A DNA stretch of 64,000 nucleotides from Chitinibacter bivalviorum. Its GTDB lineage: Bacteria > Pseudomonadota > Gammaproteobacteria > Burkholderiales > Chitinibacteraceae. A program made the position numbers and the translations under genes. The stretch spans positions 1,922,001 through 1,986,000 of the forward strand of contig NZ_CP058627.1 in NCBI RefSeq assembly GCF_013403565.1, written 5' to 3'. The notes under the pieces were generated by a model. That model was not told the origin of the DNA, did no database searches, and saw nothing but the letters and a program-made list of their open reading frames with translations. This document shows, piece after piece, positions 9,186 to 19,522 of this stretch (position 1 is the first letter of the stretch; each line of letters opens with the position of its first letter).

Positions 9186-9311
9186 TGATATCGTCTCCGT
9201 TTTTATCCCTACTTGATAACATGGAAAGCGCAAAACGGGAAGTATGGGCTTGCTTTATATGCTTTTTCCCGTAACATTGGCCGCCATTGTGACTTACTTA
9301 ACAGCCTGAAT

Positions 9312-9692
9312 ATGACCATTTATTTCCGTCCAGATTCCGTACCCGAACTTGCTGGTTTAAGCAGCTGGGAACAGCGCGTTTTGCTGCGCGGTACTTTCCT
9401 GCGTGAACGCGCCATTTCAACCGTCGTGCTCTTGCTCGCCGTACTGGGTAGCGTGCAATTTGCCATCAACCCGCTGCTGGAGCGTTTTGCACCGACAATC
9501 CGCACTGATAGCGTCATTTACGCCGTGATTTTGGTGATCTGGCTGCTGCTGTTGATGAAAGGCCGCGACATTGTGCTGATGAATATGCTGCGCCCGAAAT
9601 TTGCCGTGAAACGCGCTGAGCAGAAAGCCGCTGAAATCGCCAAGCTCGAAGCCGAACGCGCCGCCGAGAATGAGAGCAAGGCTGCTGAATAA
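9312..9692 (+). CDS. Small two-helix inner-membrane protein of unknown function
   Basis: 126 residues from ATG 9312; the open frame begins further upstream but only this start follows the divergent promoter region. Two hydrophobic helices (about 33-52 and 65-83) are followed by a charged Ala/Glu/Lys-rich tail (about 95-126) likely to form a coiled coil in the cytoplasm. No family recognised. It lies just upstream of proS on the same strand. Confidence 0.6.
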   Translation: MTIYFRPDSVPELAGLSSWEQRVLLRGTFLRERAISTVVLLLAVLGSVQFAINPLLERFAPTIRTDSVIYAVILVIWLLLLMKGRDIVLMNMLRPKFAVKRAEQKAAEIAKLEAERAAENESKAAE

Positions 9693-9865
9693 TCAGCGCA
9701 GATCGGCTAAAATAGCCCCCTTTTTCGGTCTCCTAAATCTGCAAAAATTCTCGGGCAAGGCATCGAGTCGCAGACAGTACATTGAGTACGGCAAGACGAA
9801 ATAACGCTGCTCGGGAACTTTTGCCCAGCTATGACTGGCCACGCAATTTAACTGGATTCGCCATT

Positions 9866-11581
9866 ATGCGCACTTCGCAACTTTTCATTTCGACTTTAAA
9901 AGAAGCCCCTTCCGAGGCGGAGCTGTTATCACACAAGCTGATGCTGCGCGCTGGCTTGATCAAACGTTTGGGCTCTGGCCTCTACACGTGGATGCCGCTG
10001 GGTTTGCGCGTACTGCGCAAAGTGGAAGCCGTGGTGCGCCAAGAAATGAATCGCGCGGGCGCGCAAGAATTGCTGATGCCAGCGGTACAGCCAGCAGAAT
10101 TGTGGCAAGAAACGGGTCGTTGGGACGTGTTTGGCCCACAAATGCTGAAGATCACCGACCGTCACGAGCGTCAATTTTGCTTTGGCCCAACGCATGAAGA
10201 AGTCATCACCGACATCGCGCGCGCCGAGTTGCGCAGCTACAAGCAATTGCCAGTGAATTTCTATCAGGTGCAAACCAAATTCCGCGACGAAATCCGCCCC
10301 CGCTTTGGCGTGATGCGCGCGCGTGAATTCATGATGAAAGATGCCTACTCTTTCCACGCCGATTTTGACTCACTCAAAGCCACGTACGATGTAATGTACG
10401 GCGCATACTCCCAGGTGTTTACGCGCCTAGGCCTTAAATTCCGTGCTGTTGCAGCCGATACGGGTGCAATTGGCGGCGATGGCTCACACGAATTCCACGT
10501 ATTGGCTGACGCAGGTGAAGACCTGTTGGCTTACTGCCCAACGTCTGATTACGCTGCCAACGTTGAATTGGCCGAGGCTTTCGCGCCCGAAGCCCCACGC
10601 GCCGCGGCCACGCAAGCCATGGCCGAAGTCGATACGCCGAAACAAACCGCGTGCGAAGACGTTGCCGCCCTGCTGGGTATCAGCGTCACGCAAACTGTGA
10701 AAGCGATTGCCTTGGTGACGACAACAGGCGAATTCGTGCTCGCACTGCTGCGTGGCGACCATAACCTGAACGAAGTAAAAATCGGTAAAGTGGAAGGCAT
10801 GGCTGATTTCCGCTTCGCAACCGAAGAAGAAATTCGCAGCAATCTGAGCTGCCCACCAGGCTTTATCGGCCCGGTCGGTGTTAATGCAAATATCCGCATC
10901 ATTGCCGACCGCACCGTGGCCGCGATGAGCGACTTTGTTTGTGGCGCCAACAAACCGAAATTCCACCTCTCAGGCGTGAACTTTGGTCGTGATTTGCCCG
11001 AGCCAGCGGTCGTTGCTGACATTCGTAATGTCGTGAATGGCGATCGTTGCCCAGATGGCAAAGGTGGCGTATTGGAATTGTGCCGTGGGATTGAAGTCGG
11101 CCATATTTTCCAATTGCGCACCAAGTATTCAGCGGCGATGAATTGCACGTTCTTGAACGAGCAAAACACCTTGCTGCCAATGGAAATGGGCTGCTACGGG
11201 ATCGGCGTATCGCGCATTGTCGGCGCGGCCATTGAGCAAAACCATGACGCACGCGGCATTATCTGGCCTGAAGCGATGGCGCCATTTACCGTTGCGGTGG
11301 TGGCGGTGGGTTACCACAAATCGGAAGCGGTCAAAGCCGCAGCAGATCAGCTCTACGCCGATCTGAGCGCCGCGGGCGTGGACGTATTGCTCGACGATCG
11401 CAATGAGCGCCCGGGCTCGATGTTTGCCGATATGGAATTGATCGGCATTCCACACCGCATCACAGTAGGTGATAAAGCGCTGGCCAATGGTGAAGTGGAA
11501 TACGTATCGCGCCGCGCAGGTGAAATGCAGAAAGTGGCGATTGGCGAAGCGGTGAGCTTTGTAAAATCACAACTTGCCTAA
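9866..11581 (+). CDS. proS: Prolyl-tRNA synthetase
   Basis: 571 residues from ATG 9866 ([19 protein letters not shown]), the normal length and N-terminus of bacterial-type ProRS. The class II core shows motif 2 ([19 protein letters not shown]), an editing INS domain about 225-385 ([15 protein letters not shown]) and the C-terminal anticodon-binding domain ([19 protein letters not shown]). It charges tRNA-Pro and hydrolyses Ala-tRNA-Pro. The open frame extends 28 codons upstream, but those do not match the family. An intrinsic terminator follows the gene. Confidence 0.97.
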   Translation: MRTSQLFISTLKEAPSEAELLSHKLMLRAGLIKRLGSGLYTWMPLGLRVLRKVEAVVRQEMNRAGAQELLMPAVQPAELWQETGRWDVFGPQMLKITDRHERQFCFGPTHEEVITDIARAELRSYKQLPVNFYQVQTKFRDEIRPRFGVMRAREFMMKDAYSFHADFDSLKATYDVMYGAYSQVFTRLGLKFRAVAADTGAIGGDGSHEFHVLADAGEDLLAYCPTSDYAANVELAEAFAPEAPRAAATQAMAEVDTPKQTACEDVAALLGISVTQTVKAIALVTTTGEFVLALLRGDHNLNEVKIGKVEGMADFRFATEEEIRSNLSCPPGFIGPVGVNANIRIIADRTVAAMSDFVCGANKPKFHLSGVNFGRDLPEPAVVADIRNVVNGDRCPDGKGGVLELCRGIEVGHIFQLRTKYSAAMNCTFLNEQNTLLPMEMGCYGIGVSRIVGAAIEQNHDARGIIWPEAMAPFTVAVVAVGYHKSEAVKAAADQLYADLSAAGVDVLLDDRNERPGSMFADMELIGIPHRITVGDKALANGEVEYVSRRAGEMQKVAIGEAVSFVKSQLA

Positions 11582-11584
11582 GCA

Positions 11585-11632
11585 GGTATATGCAGCAAAG
11601 CAAATAGCTGCAATATTTTGCTAGATATACCC
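11585..11632. repeat. 48-bp miniature inverted-terminus element, copy 2
   Basis: GGTATAT at the left end and ATATACCC at the right end, starting 4 bases after the proS stop and running into its terminator region. Confidence 0.55.
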
Positions 11633-11635
11633 GAT

Positions 11636-11664
11636 AAAAAGCCCATCCTCGTGATGGGCTTTTT
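11636..11664. terminator. Intrinsic terminator after proS
   Basis: GCCCATC/GATGGGC stem (11641-11647 with 11653-11659) with A-run before and T-run after. It also serves the convergent minus-strand membrane protein gene. Confidence 0.92.
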
Positions 11665-11690
11665 GTTGGTTTGGCACGATTAAATCCAGC

Positions 11691-12911
11691 TTAAAACAAC
11701 ATTCCCAGCAGCCGTTTTAATAACTCTTCCATCGGCATCATCGTCAGCAGCAAAGGCACTAAGGGCAGCAAGGTGGCCGCGGCCAAAGTTAAAACTGCAT
11801 CCTTGGTAATTGGTACGATCCGCATTTGCCGCACCACATCGTAGCTACTGCCCAAATCGACCAAGGACGACACGTCGGGATTGCCCAAAATTGCTTCATC
11901 GTCGGGATATTGTTTCGTCTCTCCCCTCAGCCATTTTTGCTCAAACTGGCGATTATGCTGCATGACCAGTGCACCATATTCGCGATTGGCCGCGCGTTTG
12001 GCGCGCGACAGTTGCAGGGTAAACACCAACAACGGCGCTAGCACCATCAATTGCACAAACACCACCATCAAGCCGATTTCGACTTTGAAGTGGGTGAGTA
12101 CCGCGCCGTCATACAGCACTCGATTGGCCAATACGCCCGCCAGCAAAGCACCATGCGCGACAGCCAGTGGCATAAAAATATAAAACGTTCCCGCAATAAA
12201 ACCCAAGCCGCCCAAACGGTCGGTATGCGTCGGCAAAAGCCGCAGCTCTATGCGCGAAACTTGCCACAAAAAGCGGATCCAGATAAAAACGCGGAAATAC
12301 CAACGCAGCAATAAAAAGCGCAGCACCGGCAAACTCACCACGGCATACCACCAGCCCGCCGGCGTGAATGCGACACCATCGGCCGTATGTACGGCAAACC
12401 ACGTATTAACGCCCAGTTGCATATAATCGCGCCAGAGAAAATAAAACCCCAGCGTCACGACCAGAATAATAATCAGCTCGGCCAGCACCGAGTTGCGCAG
12501 CCGCAGTGCCCGTTCGATCGCGACATTAAATTGCGCCATGGCTTCATCGGGGATTAAATCGCGCAGCAAGAATTGTTGCACTACGCCGCGCACCCGAAGG
12601 TGCACCAATAGTTCGGCCGCAATCAGGATGGGAATGACGAGCAAAAAGCGAATATGGACATCGGCATCTTGCCAAAATGGCAACGCGCCTGAGGCCAGCG
12701 TGGCCTGATGGTGAGGCAGGCTTAGCAACAGCAGCGGGATCCAGCATAAACCTGAGATCACCCAAATCCGTCGCCAAACCAAGCCTTCAGCATCGTCGAC
12801 CAAATGCGCCCGATACAGCAATTGAAATAAAGGCCCGCCCAAAACGAGCGAAAAATTCTGTGGATCGGTGAATGAGGCCACCCCGTTTTGCCGCGTATTT
12901 TGCGTATTCAT
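11691..12911 (-). CDS. Polytopic inner-membrane protein of unknown function
   Basis: 406 residues from ATG 12911 (the frame is open to 12983). About seven or eight hydrophobic segments alternate with basic loops (e.g. WIPLLLLSLPHH, LAELIIILVVTLGFYFLW, MPLAVAHGALLAGVLANRVL, LTLAAATLLPLVPLLLTMM). No transporter or enzyme signature recognised. It stands alone, convergent with proS. Function cannot be assigned. Confidence 0.7.
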   Translation of the reverse strand: MNTQNTRQNGVASFTDPQNFSLVLGGPLFQLLYRAHLVDDAEGLVWRRIWVISGLCWIPLLLLSLPHHQATLASGALPFWQDADVHIRFLLVIPILIAAELLVHLRVRGVVQQFLLRDLIPDEAMAQFNVAIERALRLRNSVLAELIIILVVTLGFYFLWRDYMQLGVNTWFAVHTADGVAFTPAGWWYAVVSLPVLRFLLLRWYFRVFIWIRFLWQVSRIELRLLPTHTDRLGGLGFIAGTFYIFMPLAVAHGALLAGVLANRVLYDGAVLTHFKVEIGLMVVFVQLMVLAPLLVFTLQLSRAKRAANREYGALVMQHNRQFEQKWLRGETKQYPDDEAILGNPDVSSLVDLGSSYDVVRQMRIVPITKDAVLTLAAATLLPLVPLLLTMMPMEELLKRLLGMLF

Positions 12912-13170
12912 GATGCAGCCCCTTGTGTAGCCAAGGACAATTGCACTAGTCTCGCCAGTGCAGCGAGCCCGTACACTCATCATAGCGCTCGGATTATGCT
13001 GTAAACCCCATGTTCACTGTTTCCGATAGGCAAACGGTGAATTTGCTTACTTGCTTATTTTTAGTGCGCCTAGATCGAACCGCAGGTAAGTAGAAAAACG
13101 CTGTAAGGCATTGACCCTGCCGCACCTTAGCGCCAGAATTCAAGCTCATTAGATCGTCAAGCAATTCAAT

Positions 13171-13791
13171 ATGTTGAAGTTTTTACTGCCCATCGCCCTC
13201 GCTGGCTCATTACTCAGCGCCGCAGCCTATGCAGGTGCTCAGCGTGAAGAAGATCTTTCGGCCTCGGTGCAATCGAGTTTGCAGCGCTCGATTGCCGATC
13301 GGATGGAGCCCAAACTCATTTTCAGTAATAAAGCCGAAGGTGAGGCATGGCTGGCCGATATGTCAGCTCGCCTGCAAAAGCGTATTCCCGATGAATTTGT
13401 GCGTCGAAAATTATTAACCGCCATTCATTACGAAGCCTCACGCGCGGGGCTAGACCCACAAATGGTATTGGGCTTGATCCATATTGAAAGCGGGTTTAAT
13501 CGTTACGCCATTAGCCCCGTGGGCGCACGCGGGCTGATGCAAGTGATGCCTTTCTGGCAACGCTCGATCGGCACGCCCGAACAAAACCTGTTCGATCCCA
13601 ACACCAATTTACGCTACGGCTGTACGATTTTGCGGCACTACCTTGACATCGAGAATGGGGATTTATTCCGAGCACTCGGCCGTTACAACGGCAGCTTGGG
13701 TAAAGCAGAGTACCCCAACCTCGTATATAGCGCGTGGAAAGCCAATTACGATTGGGGCTCGGCGATCGGCGAAAAGGTAGCGCAGAAATAA
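13171..13791 (+). CDS. SLT-domain lytic transglycosylase
   Basis: 206 residues with a signal peptide (about 1-21, ending AYA) and a soluble lytic transglycosylase domain at about 80-195. The catalytic Glu is in HIESGFNRYAISPVGARG, followed by the diagnostic GLMQVMP and the RYNGS region near the C-terminus. It cleaves the MurNAc-GlcNAc bond of peptidoglycan with 1,6-anhydro product formation in the periplasm. A small SLT protein near proS also occurs in other Neisseriales. An intrinsic terminator follows. Confidence 0.9.
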   Translation: MLKFLLPIALAGSLLSAAAYAGAQREEDLSASVQSSLQRSIADRMEPKLIFSNKAEGEAWLADMSARLQKRIPDEFVRRKLLTAIHYEASRAGLDPQMVLGLIHIESGFNRYAISPVGARGLMQVMPFWQRSIGTPEQNLFDPNTNLRYGCTILRHYLDIENGDLFRALGRYNGSLGKAEYPNLVYSAWKANYDWGSAIGEKVAQK

Positions 13792-13794
13792 ATA

Positions 13795-13818
13795 AAGCCG
13801 TCGCATGCGACGGCTTTT
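13795..13818 (+). terminator. Intrinsic terminator after the transglycosylase gene
   Basis: Palindromic stem GCCGTCGC/GCGACGGC (13797-13814) followed by a T-run. Confidence 0.9.
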
Positions 13819-13974
13819 CTAACTGACCACAAAGTTGAAAATCACATTTTCCAAGTCTAGGCAAAGCTCAGGCTGAAAAATAAAGCATGCAGCGCAGACT
13901 TTTTTTCCCCCTTGCGCGCCTTATGGGCGCCGCACTTCGCGAGTGGGAATGGCCATCACTCTGCAAGTGTCAAT

Positions 13975-14643
13975 TTAGGGCAATAAATCCAGCTGCGTGA
14001 GCAAAATAAAACCCCCGCGCATCCGCAACCAATCTTGTGCTTCCCAAGCGCTAAGTTGCTTGTTCACGCTCTCACGCGTCGCGCCAACAAAATTGGCCAG
14101 CTCTTGCTGCGTGAGTTTCAAATCAATCCGAATGCCTTCATTGGTCGTCTCGCCGTGATTTTGCGCCAACTGGCGCAGCACTTTGGCCAAACGCTGCGGC
14201 AATGGCAAAAAGAGCGTGTCTTGCACTAATTCATCGGCGCTGCGCAAACGCTCGCACAGGGTTTGAATCATCGAGCGCATCACACGTGGATGGGCGTTGA
14301 GGTATTGATCCACCATCGCGCGTTGCAGCACCAGCAATTCACAGTCTTCCAGTGCTTCAATCGTCGCCGTGCGCGGGCCACCATCGAGCATGGCCAGCTC
14401 ACCGAATACTTCGCCCGCTTCCAGTATCGCCAGCGTTAATTCGCGGCCTTCGGTATTGCTGCGCATGACTTTCAAGCGACCATGTAAAACAGCGTACATT
14501 TCATCGCTGCGCTCGCCTTGTGCCAATACAATTTGCTTGGCGCGGACTAAACGTGATTGCGCGTGCTGTGCCAATTCGGCCAATTCGGCGTAGCTGAGTT
14601 CACAAAACAGGCTACTACCAGAAAGAAGTTTGGCTTTATCCAT
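13975..14643 (-). CDS. Crp/Fnr-family transcription regulator
   Basis: 222 residues: cyclic-nucleotide-binding-like beta-roll (about 10-125; GEVFGELAMLDGGPRTATIEAL is the phosphate-cassette region, with RTAT) and a C-terminal winged helix (about 150-220; TQQELANFVGATRESVNKQL recognition helix). No N-terminal cysteine cluster of FNR type, so it is not an oxygen sensor of the FeS kind; the cassette suggests cyclic nucleotide binding, but the effector is not provable from sequence. The gene starts 8 bases after xthA on the same strand and is probably co-transcribed with it. Confidence 0.85.
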   Translation of the reverse strand: MDKAKLLSGSSLFCELSYAELAELAQHAQSRLVRAKQIVLAQGERSDEMYAVLHGRLKVMRSNTEGRELTLAILEAGEVFGELAMLDGGPRTATIEALEDCELLVLQRAMVDQYLNAHPRVMRSMIQTLCERLRSADELVQDTLFLPLPQRLAKVLRQLAQNHGETTNEGIRIDLKLTQQELANFVGATRESVNKQLSAWEAQDWLRMRGGFILLTQLDLLP

Positions 14644-14651
14644 GATGATGC

Positions 14652-15419
14652 TTAATCCAGAGTCGCTATGACAGGGGTGTGATCGGAAGGACGCTCATTT
14701 TTGCGCGGCTCAATATCGATCGAGCAGGCGCGGCAACGAGCGGCCAATTCTTGCGATAATAAAATATGGTCAATGCGTAAACCTGCATTTTTCTTAAATG
14801 AAAATCCGCGGTAATCCCACCAACTAAATGACTTTTCGCTTTGCTCAAATAGGCGAAATGCATCAACCAAGCCCAAAGCTTGCAATTGTTCAAACGCTGC
14901 ACGCTCAGGCTCGGATACTAATACACCACCTTGCCATTTTTTAATATCATGTACATCACGATCTTCGGGCGCAATATTGTAATCGCCCAGTAATGCCAAT
15001 TGCGGATAAGCCGCCATTTCAGTTTTTAGCCACGAAATCAATGCATTAAGCCAGGCCAATTTATATTGGTATTTATCTGACTCTAAATCTTGTCCATTCG
15101 GAATATAGGCACCGACTAGACGCACGCCATTGACCGTCGCGGTGATCACGCGTTTTTGCGCATCTTCAAAACCCGGAATATTAATCACGACATCTTCAAT
15201 CGGTGCACGCGCAATAATCGCAACGCCGTTATATGTTTTTTGCCCCGCAAAGGCAACGTGAAAACCCGCCTCGGTGATTTCCGCAAGCGGAAAAACCGGG
15301 TCATCCATTTTGGTTTCTTGCAAACACAGCGCGGTCACATCCGAATTGGCGGCGAGCCATTCAAGCACCTGCGGCAAACGAACCTTGAGTGAATTGACAT
15401 TCCAAGTGGCGATTTTCAT
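14652..15419 (-). CDS. xthA: Exodeoxyribonuclease III
   Basis: 255 residues of the exonuclease III/AP endonuclease family: WNVNSLKVRLPQ at the N-terminus, catalytic Glu in LQETKM, GDYNIAPEDRDV, RIDHILLS and the terminal SDHTPVIATLD. It cleaves at abasic sites and removes 3' blocking groups during base-excision repair in the cytoplasm. Full length. The 277 bases upstream (15420-15696), shared with the end of the MscS-type gene, are AT-rich and hold no gene. Confidence 0.95.
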   Translation of the reverse strand: MKIATWNVNSLKVRLPQVLEWLAANSDVTALCLQETKMDDPVFPLAEITEAGFHVAFAGQKTYNGVAIIARAPIEDVVINIPGFEDAQKRVITATVNGVRLVGAYIPNGQDLESDKYQYKLAWLNALISWLKTEMAAYPQLALLGDYNIAPEDRDVHDIKKWQGGVLVSEPERAAFEQLQALGLVDAFRLFEQSEKSFSWWDYRGFSFKKNAGLRIDHILLSQELAARCRACSIDIEPRKNERPSDHTPVIATLD

Positions 15420-15696
15420 TAACGAGCAACTTCCCTAATTTTGCGATCATCATTAAGCACATGATACCTCAGCATTCTGTAGCCACCTATGCATAAAACC
15501 CATTGACATAATTTCTTAGCACACGGCGACTTGATTGCTAAGGGATCAAAATTCATATTCTAATTTGAATGCGCTCTATCCCACCCGATCACACGAATGT
15601 AATACACAAGCCACCAAATAATTACCAAAAACAATCAATTAAATTACAACAAAAGAAATTAACAGCCGTTAATTATCAGTGAGTAATCTGCCTATC

Positions 15697-18141
15697 TTAA
15701 TCAGCATTACCCGTGATGGTCTTATCAGCCACGGTGCGAATGTGAATATCACGCTGTGGATAAGGTATTTCAATATTGGCCGCTTTTAACGCTGCGTGTA
15801 TTTCCAAAGCCATTTCGCTACGTATCATCAACCATTGATCAAAATGATCGGTCCAAGCACGTACGCTAAAGTCGAGTGAACTTTCCCCAAAGCCCATAAA
15901 GACGGCGGCAGGTGCTGGCTCCAAACTAACGCCCGGCGTCTTGCGAGCGACCTCCAGCAAAATCGCCTGCACGGATCGAGGGTCACAGTCATAGCTCACG
16001 CCGATCGGAATCTCAATCCGACGGCGCTGATTATTTAATGTCCAATTGATGAGTTTTTCGGACAGCAGCATCCCGTTGGGTACCACCACATCCGCGCCAT
16101 CAAAAGTAGACAGGGTCGTGGTACGCATTCCAATGTCGCGAATGCTACCTGTCGTACCAGACAGCTCTACGGTATCGCCAGGCTGAATCGGGCGCTCCAC
16201 CATTAATATCAAACCGGATACAAAATTATTGACCACCGTTTGCAAGCCAAAACCGATCCCCACGCTCAACGCGCCCAGCACCATGGCCAATTGAGTCAAT
16301 TGAAAACCTGCCGCGCTGAGTGCCACCATCAAGCCGAGCATCAGCAAAAAATAATACGACATCGTCGAAACGCTATTGGCCACGCCTCGCGGTAGCGTCA
16401 TATGCGGCAAGACGTCTTCGCTCAAAATACTGCGCAGCGTTTGCGCCAACCAGAATGACAAATACACCGAAACAAAAAATAGCGCGATACCACCCACCGT
16501 AATCGAGATTGAACCAAATGCCAGAGTAAACGCACCGAGCGCCGCCAGCATATCCTGTGTCGAACGTAACACCCGAAAGGTATCCAACACCCCAATCAGC
16601 CACGCCAACATCAGTGCCAAATTAAATAAGCGCTGCGAAACCCCAAACAAACGATGCGCATGCTGGGTACGTTGCAGCAGTTGGGGCGTACTACTTGTCA
16701 GAAATAAGCGCACATACGCCAGCACCGTATTTCGCGCCGCAAGAATAAATAAACCCATATAGATGCTGTACAAAGTACCTTGCACCAGCAAGGTTGCAAG
16801 ATGGACATTGCCAAATACATTGCACAGCAGTGCTACGACCATCAATGCGCCCGCAAGGCCGACAAAGCCCATCGAAAGCTGTTGAATCCGAGGGCTCAGA
16901 TCCAGTTTTCTTGCCCTTAGCCTCATCAGTATCACCAGCATAGTGCCAAGCATTAAACTGGCATTGAGCAGTAGACAGAGCCGGAACTCCAGTGGCTCAT
17001 AGGCCACGACATTACCCATTACATGCACAAAAAAGAACAGCAGCGTGCTGTACATCCATACCCCAACAGCTTGATGCATCCGCACCGACTGCAGCCGCAT
17101 GACGGGCAACCAAGCCAGCAGCAGCAAAATCTGCAGCCGCAGATACGAGCCGTTTACATTTTCGATCAGATAAATCGTGGTAGAGAGCAGCAACCAAGCT
17201 GAGATGGGGCGGGCTAAGATCGGACGATAACGCGCCTGCATCAAATCTGGCGGCAAAGACTTGGCTTGTTTTGCCAGCCACAAGAGCAAAATCAGCAACA
17301 CCGCAATCAGCACCAGCAACAGCGAATGCAAGCCGCGGCTAGATTGCTGGGATTGCTGCATAAACTCGGTTTCAATCGCAAAGCTATCGGCGAGCTGGTC
17401 TTTGTTGATGCTTTGGCTCACATCGGCGTTGAACATCGCAGACCACAAGCTCGGCGAATCGATATTCCACAATAATTTATCGGTATTGGCGATGTACTGG
17501 CGCACGATCTTTTGCTGATCCAGCAAACTATTGCGCAAGCCGCCGACTTGCTGATTCAGGCTCATCAGCGCATTTAACGGGGTAGAAACGGCCAGCTCTG
17601 CGCTCGTAAAATCCTGATCCAGTTGCTCTATGCTTTTCTGCAATTGCTGCGATAAAAGCCCGGTATTTTCCCGCGTCGTCTCACGCCATAAAGCGCGGCG
17701 GACAGTGAGCTGAGCAATATCCTCGGACAAAGGCTGCGTACTCACCGTCAGCGCGGCCTGTAATGCGCTTGCTTGCTGATCAATAAAGCTTAAATGGCGA
17801 TCCAACGTTTCCAAGCGTGAAAAAGACATTGCCGCCAGTTTTCTCACATTAATATGCTGCCCCAACTGGCTCGCCGCCGTATTCATCGCCGCTAATTCGG
17901 GCTTGAAATCAGTCACCGGCGCGGCATTTGCGCTGCGTTTAATCATGTCTTGCAACAAGATCTGATCGGAGCTAATTTGGCTTGGAATATCGGCAATGGC
18001 AATCGATTGGCGCTCGGGAGCGGGGCTGTTCTCAGCCGCATTGAGCAAAGCGGGTAACTGCGCGAATACCGCACTCTGGCAGAAAAACACCAGACAAAAG
18101 CACGCTAAGCCGCTTAATATTTGCGCAACTTTGATTTGCAT
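15697..18141 (-). CDS. Large MscS-family mechanosensitive channel
   Basis: 814 residues. Signal peptide (about 1-27), a periplasmic helical domain (to about 270), then about eleven membrane helices. A C-terminal MscS pore and cytoplasmic vestibule follow: pore helix near MVLGALSVGIGFGLQTVVNNF, then VELSGTTGSIRDIGMRTTT, VVPNGMLLSEKLINWT and PQRDIHIR at the end. The architecture matches the MscK/MscM/YbdG-like large channels that release ions on hypo-osmotic shock. The family member cannot be fixed by eye. The gene stands alone. Confidence 0.88.
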   Translation of the reverse strand: MQIKVAQILSGLACFCLVFFCQSAVFAQLPALLNAAENSPAPERQSIAIADIPSQISSDQILLQDMIKRSANAAPVTDFKPELAAMNTAASQLGQHINVRKLAAMSFSRLETLDRHLSFIDQQASALQAALTVSTQPLSEDIAQLTVRRALWRETTRENTGLLSQQLQKSIEQLDQDFTSAELAVSTPLNALMSLNQQVGGLRNSLLDQQKIVRQYIANTDKLLWNIDSPSLWSAMFNADVSQSINKDQLADSFAIETEFMQQSQQSSRGLHSLLLVLIAVLLILLLWLAKQAKSLPPDLMQARYRPILARPISAWLLLSTTIYLIENVNGSYLRLQILLLLAWLPVMRLQSVRMHQAVGVWMYSTLLFFFVHVMGNVVAYEPLEFRLCLLLNASLMLGTMLVILMRLRARKLDLSPRIQQLSMGFVGLAGALMVVALLCNVFGNVHLATLLVQGTLYSIYMGLFILAARNTVLAYVRLFLTSSTPQLLQRTQHAHRLFGVSQRLFNLALMLAWLIGVLDTFRVLRSTQDMLAALGAFTLAFGSISITVGGIALFFVSVYLSFWLAQTLRSILSEDVLPHMTLPRGVANSVSTMSYYFLLMLGLMVALSAAGFQLTQLAMVLGALSVGIGFGLQTVVNNFVSGLILMVERPIQPGDTVELSGTTGSIRDIGMRTTTLSTFDGADVVVPNGMLLSEKLINWTLNNQRRRIEIPIGVSYDCDPRSVQAILLEVARKTPGVSLEPAPAAVFMGFGESSLDFSVRAWTDHFDQWLMIRSEMALEIHAALKAANIEIPYPQRDIHIRTVADKTITGNAD

Positions 18142-18329
18142 ATCCTGCCCAATGATTACTTTGATAGACAGGCATTAGCATAGCGCCGACTTCACTTTCG
18201 CGCTGAACTACCCGTGGCGGCGTTGCATAATCTGTCGCGCCTGATGGTAGCGCTGCTCAATGCGGGCAGATGCTGGCGCCAAACCGCAGCCTTGCTCGCG
18301 TGAGCTCGTTAGCGAATCAAATCGAGTTC

Positions 18330-19385
18330 TCAGCAAATACGTGGCAATTGCTCGCCATTGAGCCAATCGACCATACGCCGGCCACCGAAGGCAGTATTCA
18401 TTTGCACAAAAGCGTGCTCGTCGGCAATCACTTCACCAATGATCGCCGCATCTCTCCCGAGTGGGTGGGCTTGCATTGCAGCCAGCAAGGCCTCGGCGTC
18501 GTCGCTGGCACAAAACGCCACCAGCTTGCCTTCATTGGCGACGTACAAAGGGTCAAGCCCCAGCAGCTCGCACGCAGCGGCGACTTCGGCTCGCACGGGG
18601 ATGGATTTTTCTTGGATCACCATGCCGTGGCCGCTGGCTTTGGCAAATTCATTCAATACCGTCGCCAGCCCACCGCGCGTTGGGTCGCGCAAGACATGCA
18701 GATTCGGTACGGCATCCAGTATCGCGGCGACTAGCCCGTGCAGTGCGGCGGTATCGGATTGAATCGTCGTCTCGAAAGTCAGGTTTTCGCGCTGCGACAT
18801 AATCGCCACGCCGTGATCGCCCAGCATACCCGACACTAGTATCTTATCACCAACCTTGATATTTGAAGCCCTTAGAGCAATACCCTCAGGCATTACACCA
18901 ATCCCCGTCGTCGTAATAAAGACGCCATCGCCCTTACCTTCTTCGACCACCTTGGTGTCACCCGTAATAATCACCACGCCCGCCTCGCGCGCCGCATTGG
19001 CCATCGAGATCACGATGCGCTGCAAATCAGCCAGCGGAAAGCCTTCTTCTAAGATAAAGCTCGCGCTCAGATACAAGGGCTTGGCGCCCATCATCGCCAC
19101 ATCATTAATCGTGCCATGCACCGACAGACAGCCAATATCGCCACCGGGGAAAAACAGCGGCGACACCACATGGCTATCGGTCGCCATCACCATGCGCCCA
19201 GCACCCGCCGGCAGCGCAAAGCAGGCCCCATCACCCTGCTCAGCCAGCATGTCATTAGAACAGTGTTTGACGAAGTGCTTGACGAACAATTCATCAATCA
19301 ACTGCGCCATCGCGCGGCCACCACTGCCATGCGTCATATCAACACGGCCATGCTTGAAATCGAGGGGACGGGTGTAGGTTTTCAT
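18330..19385 (-). CDS. hypE: Hydrogenase maturation factor HypE
   Basis: 351 residues, AIR-synthase-like ATPase. It receives a carbamoyl group from HypF on its C-terminal cysteine and dehydrates it to thiocyanate, supplying the CN ligands of the NiFe active site. The C-terminus ends PRIC, the required terminal Cys. DMTHGSGGRAM and GGDIGCLSVHGTINDVAMMG are typical ATP-binding segments. It is the last gene of the minus-strand hyp set but is separated from hypD by about 1.2 kb containing a RAYT unit and a small membrane-protein gene, so its transcription may differ from hypABFCD. Confidence 0.96.
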   Translation of the reverse strand: MKTYTRPLDFKHGRVDMTHGSGGRAMAQLIDELFVKHFVKHCSNDMLAEQGDGACFALPAGAGRMVMATDSHVVSPLFFPGGDIGCLSVHGTINDVAMMGAKPLYLSASFILEEGFPLADLQRIVISMANAAREAGVVIITGDTKVVEEGKGDGVFITTTGIGVMPEGIALRASNIKVGDKILVSGMLGDHGVAIMSQRENLTFETTIQSDTAALHGLVAAILDAVPNLHVLRDPTRGGLATVLNEFAKASGHGMVIQEKSIPVRAEVAAACELLGLDPLYVANEGKLVAFCASDDAEALLAAMQAHPLGRDAAIIGEVIADEHAFVQMNTAFGGRRMVDWLNGEQLPRIC

Positions 19386-19410
19386 ATTGTCCTGATAAGT
19401 TATTCAACGG

Positions 19411-19488
19411 TACGTCGGGAGGGTGGAGCAAAGCGATACCACCTTTGGCAATAATGATGGGTATCGCTGCGCTCCACCCATCCTACGA
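19411..19488. repeat. REP pair in inverted orientation (RAYT family)
   Basis: A degenerate REP (19414-19440, GGGTGGAGC...GCGATACC) faces a good copy (19459-19488) whose reverse complement begins GTAGGATGGGTGGAGCG. Together they form a long imperfect palindrome just upstream of hypE. Confidence 0.8.
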
Positions 19489-19522
19489 GTTACGAACTAC
19501 ACGTTCAATTACAAACAAATTT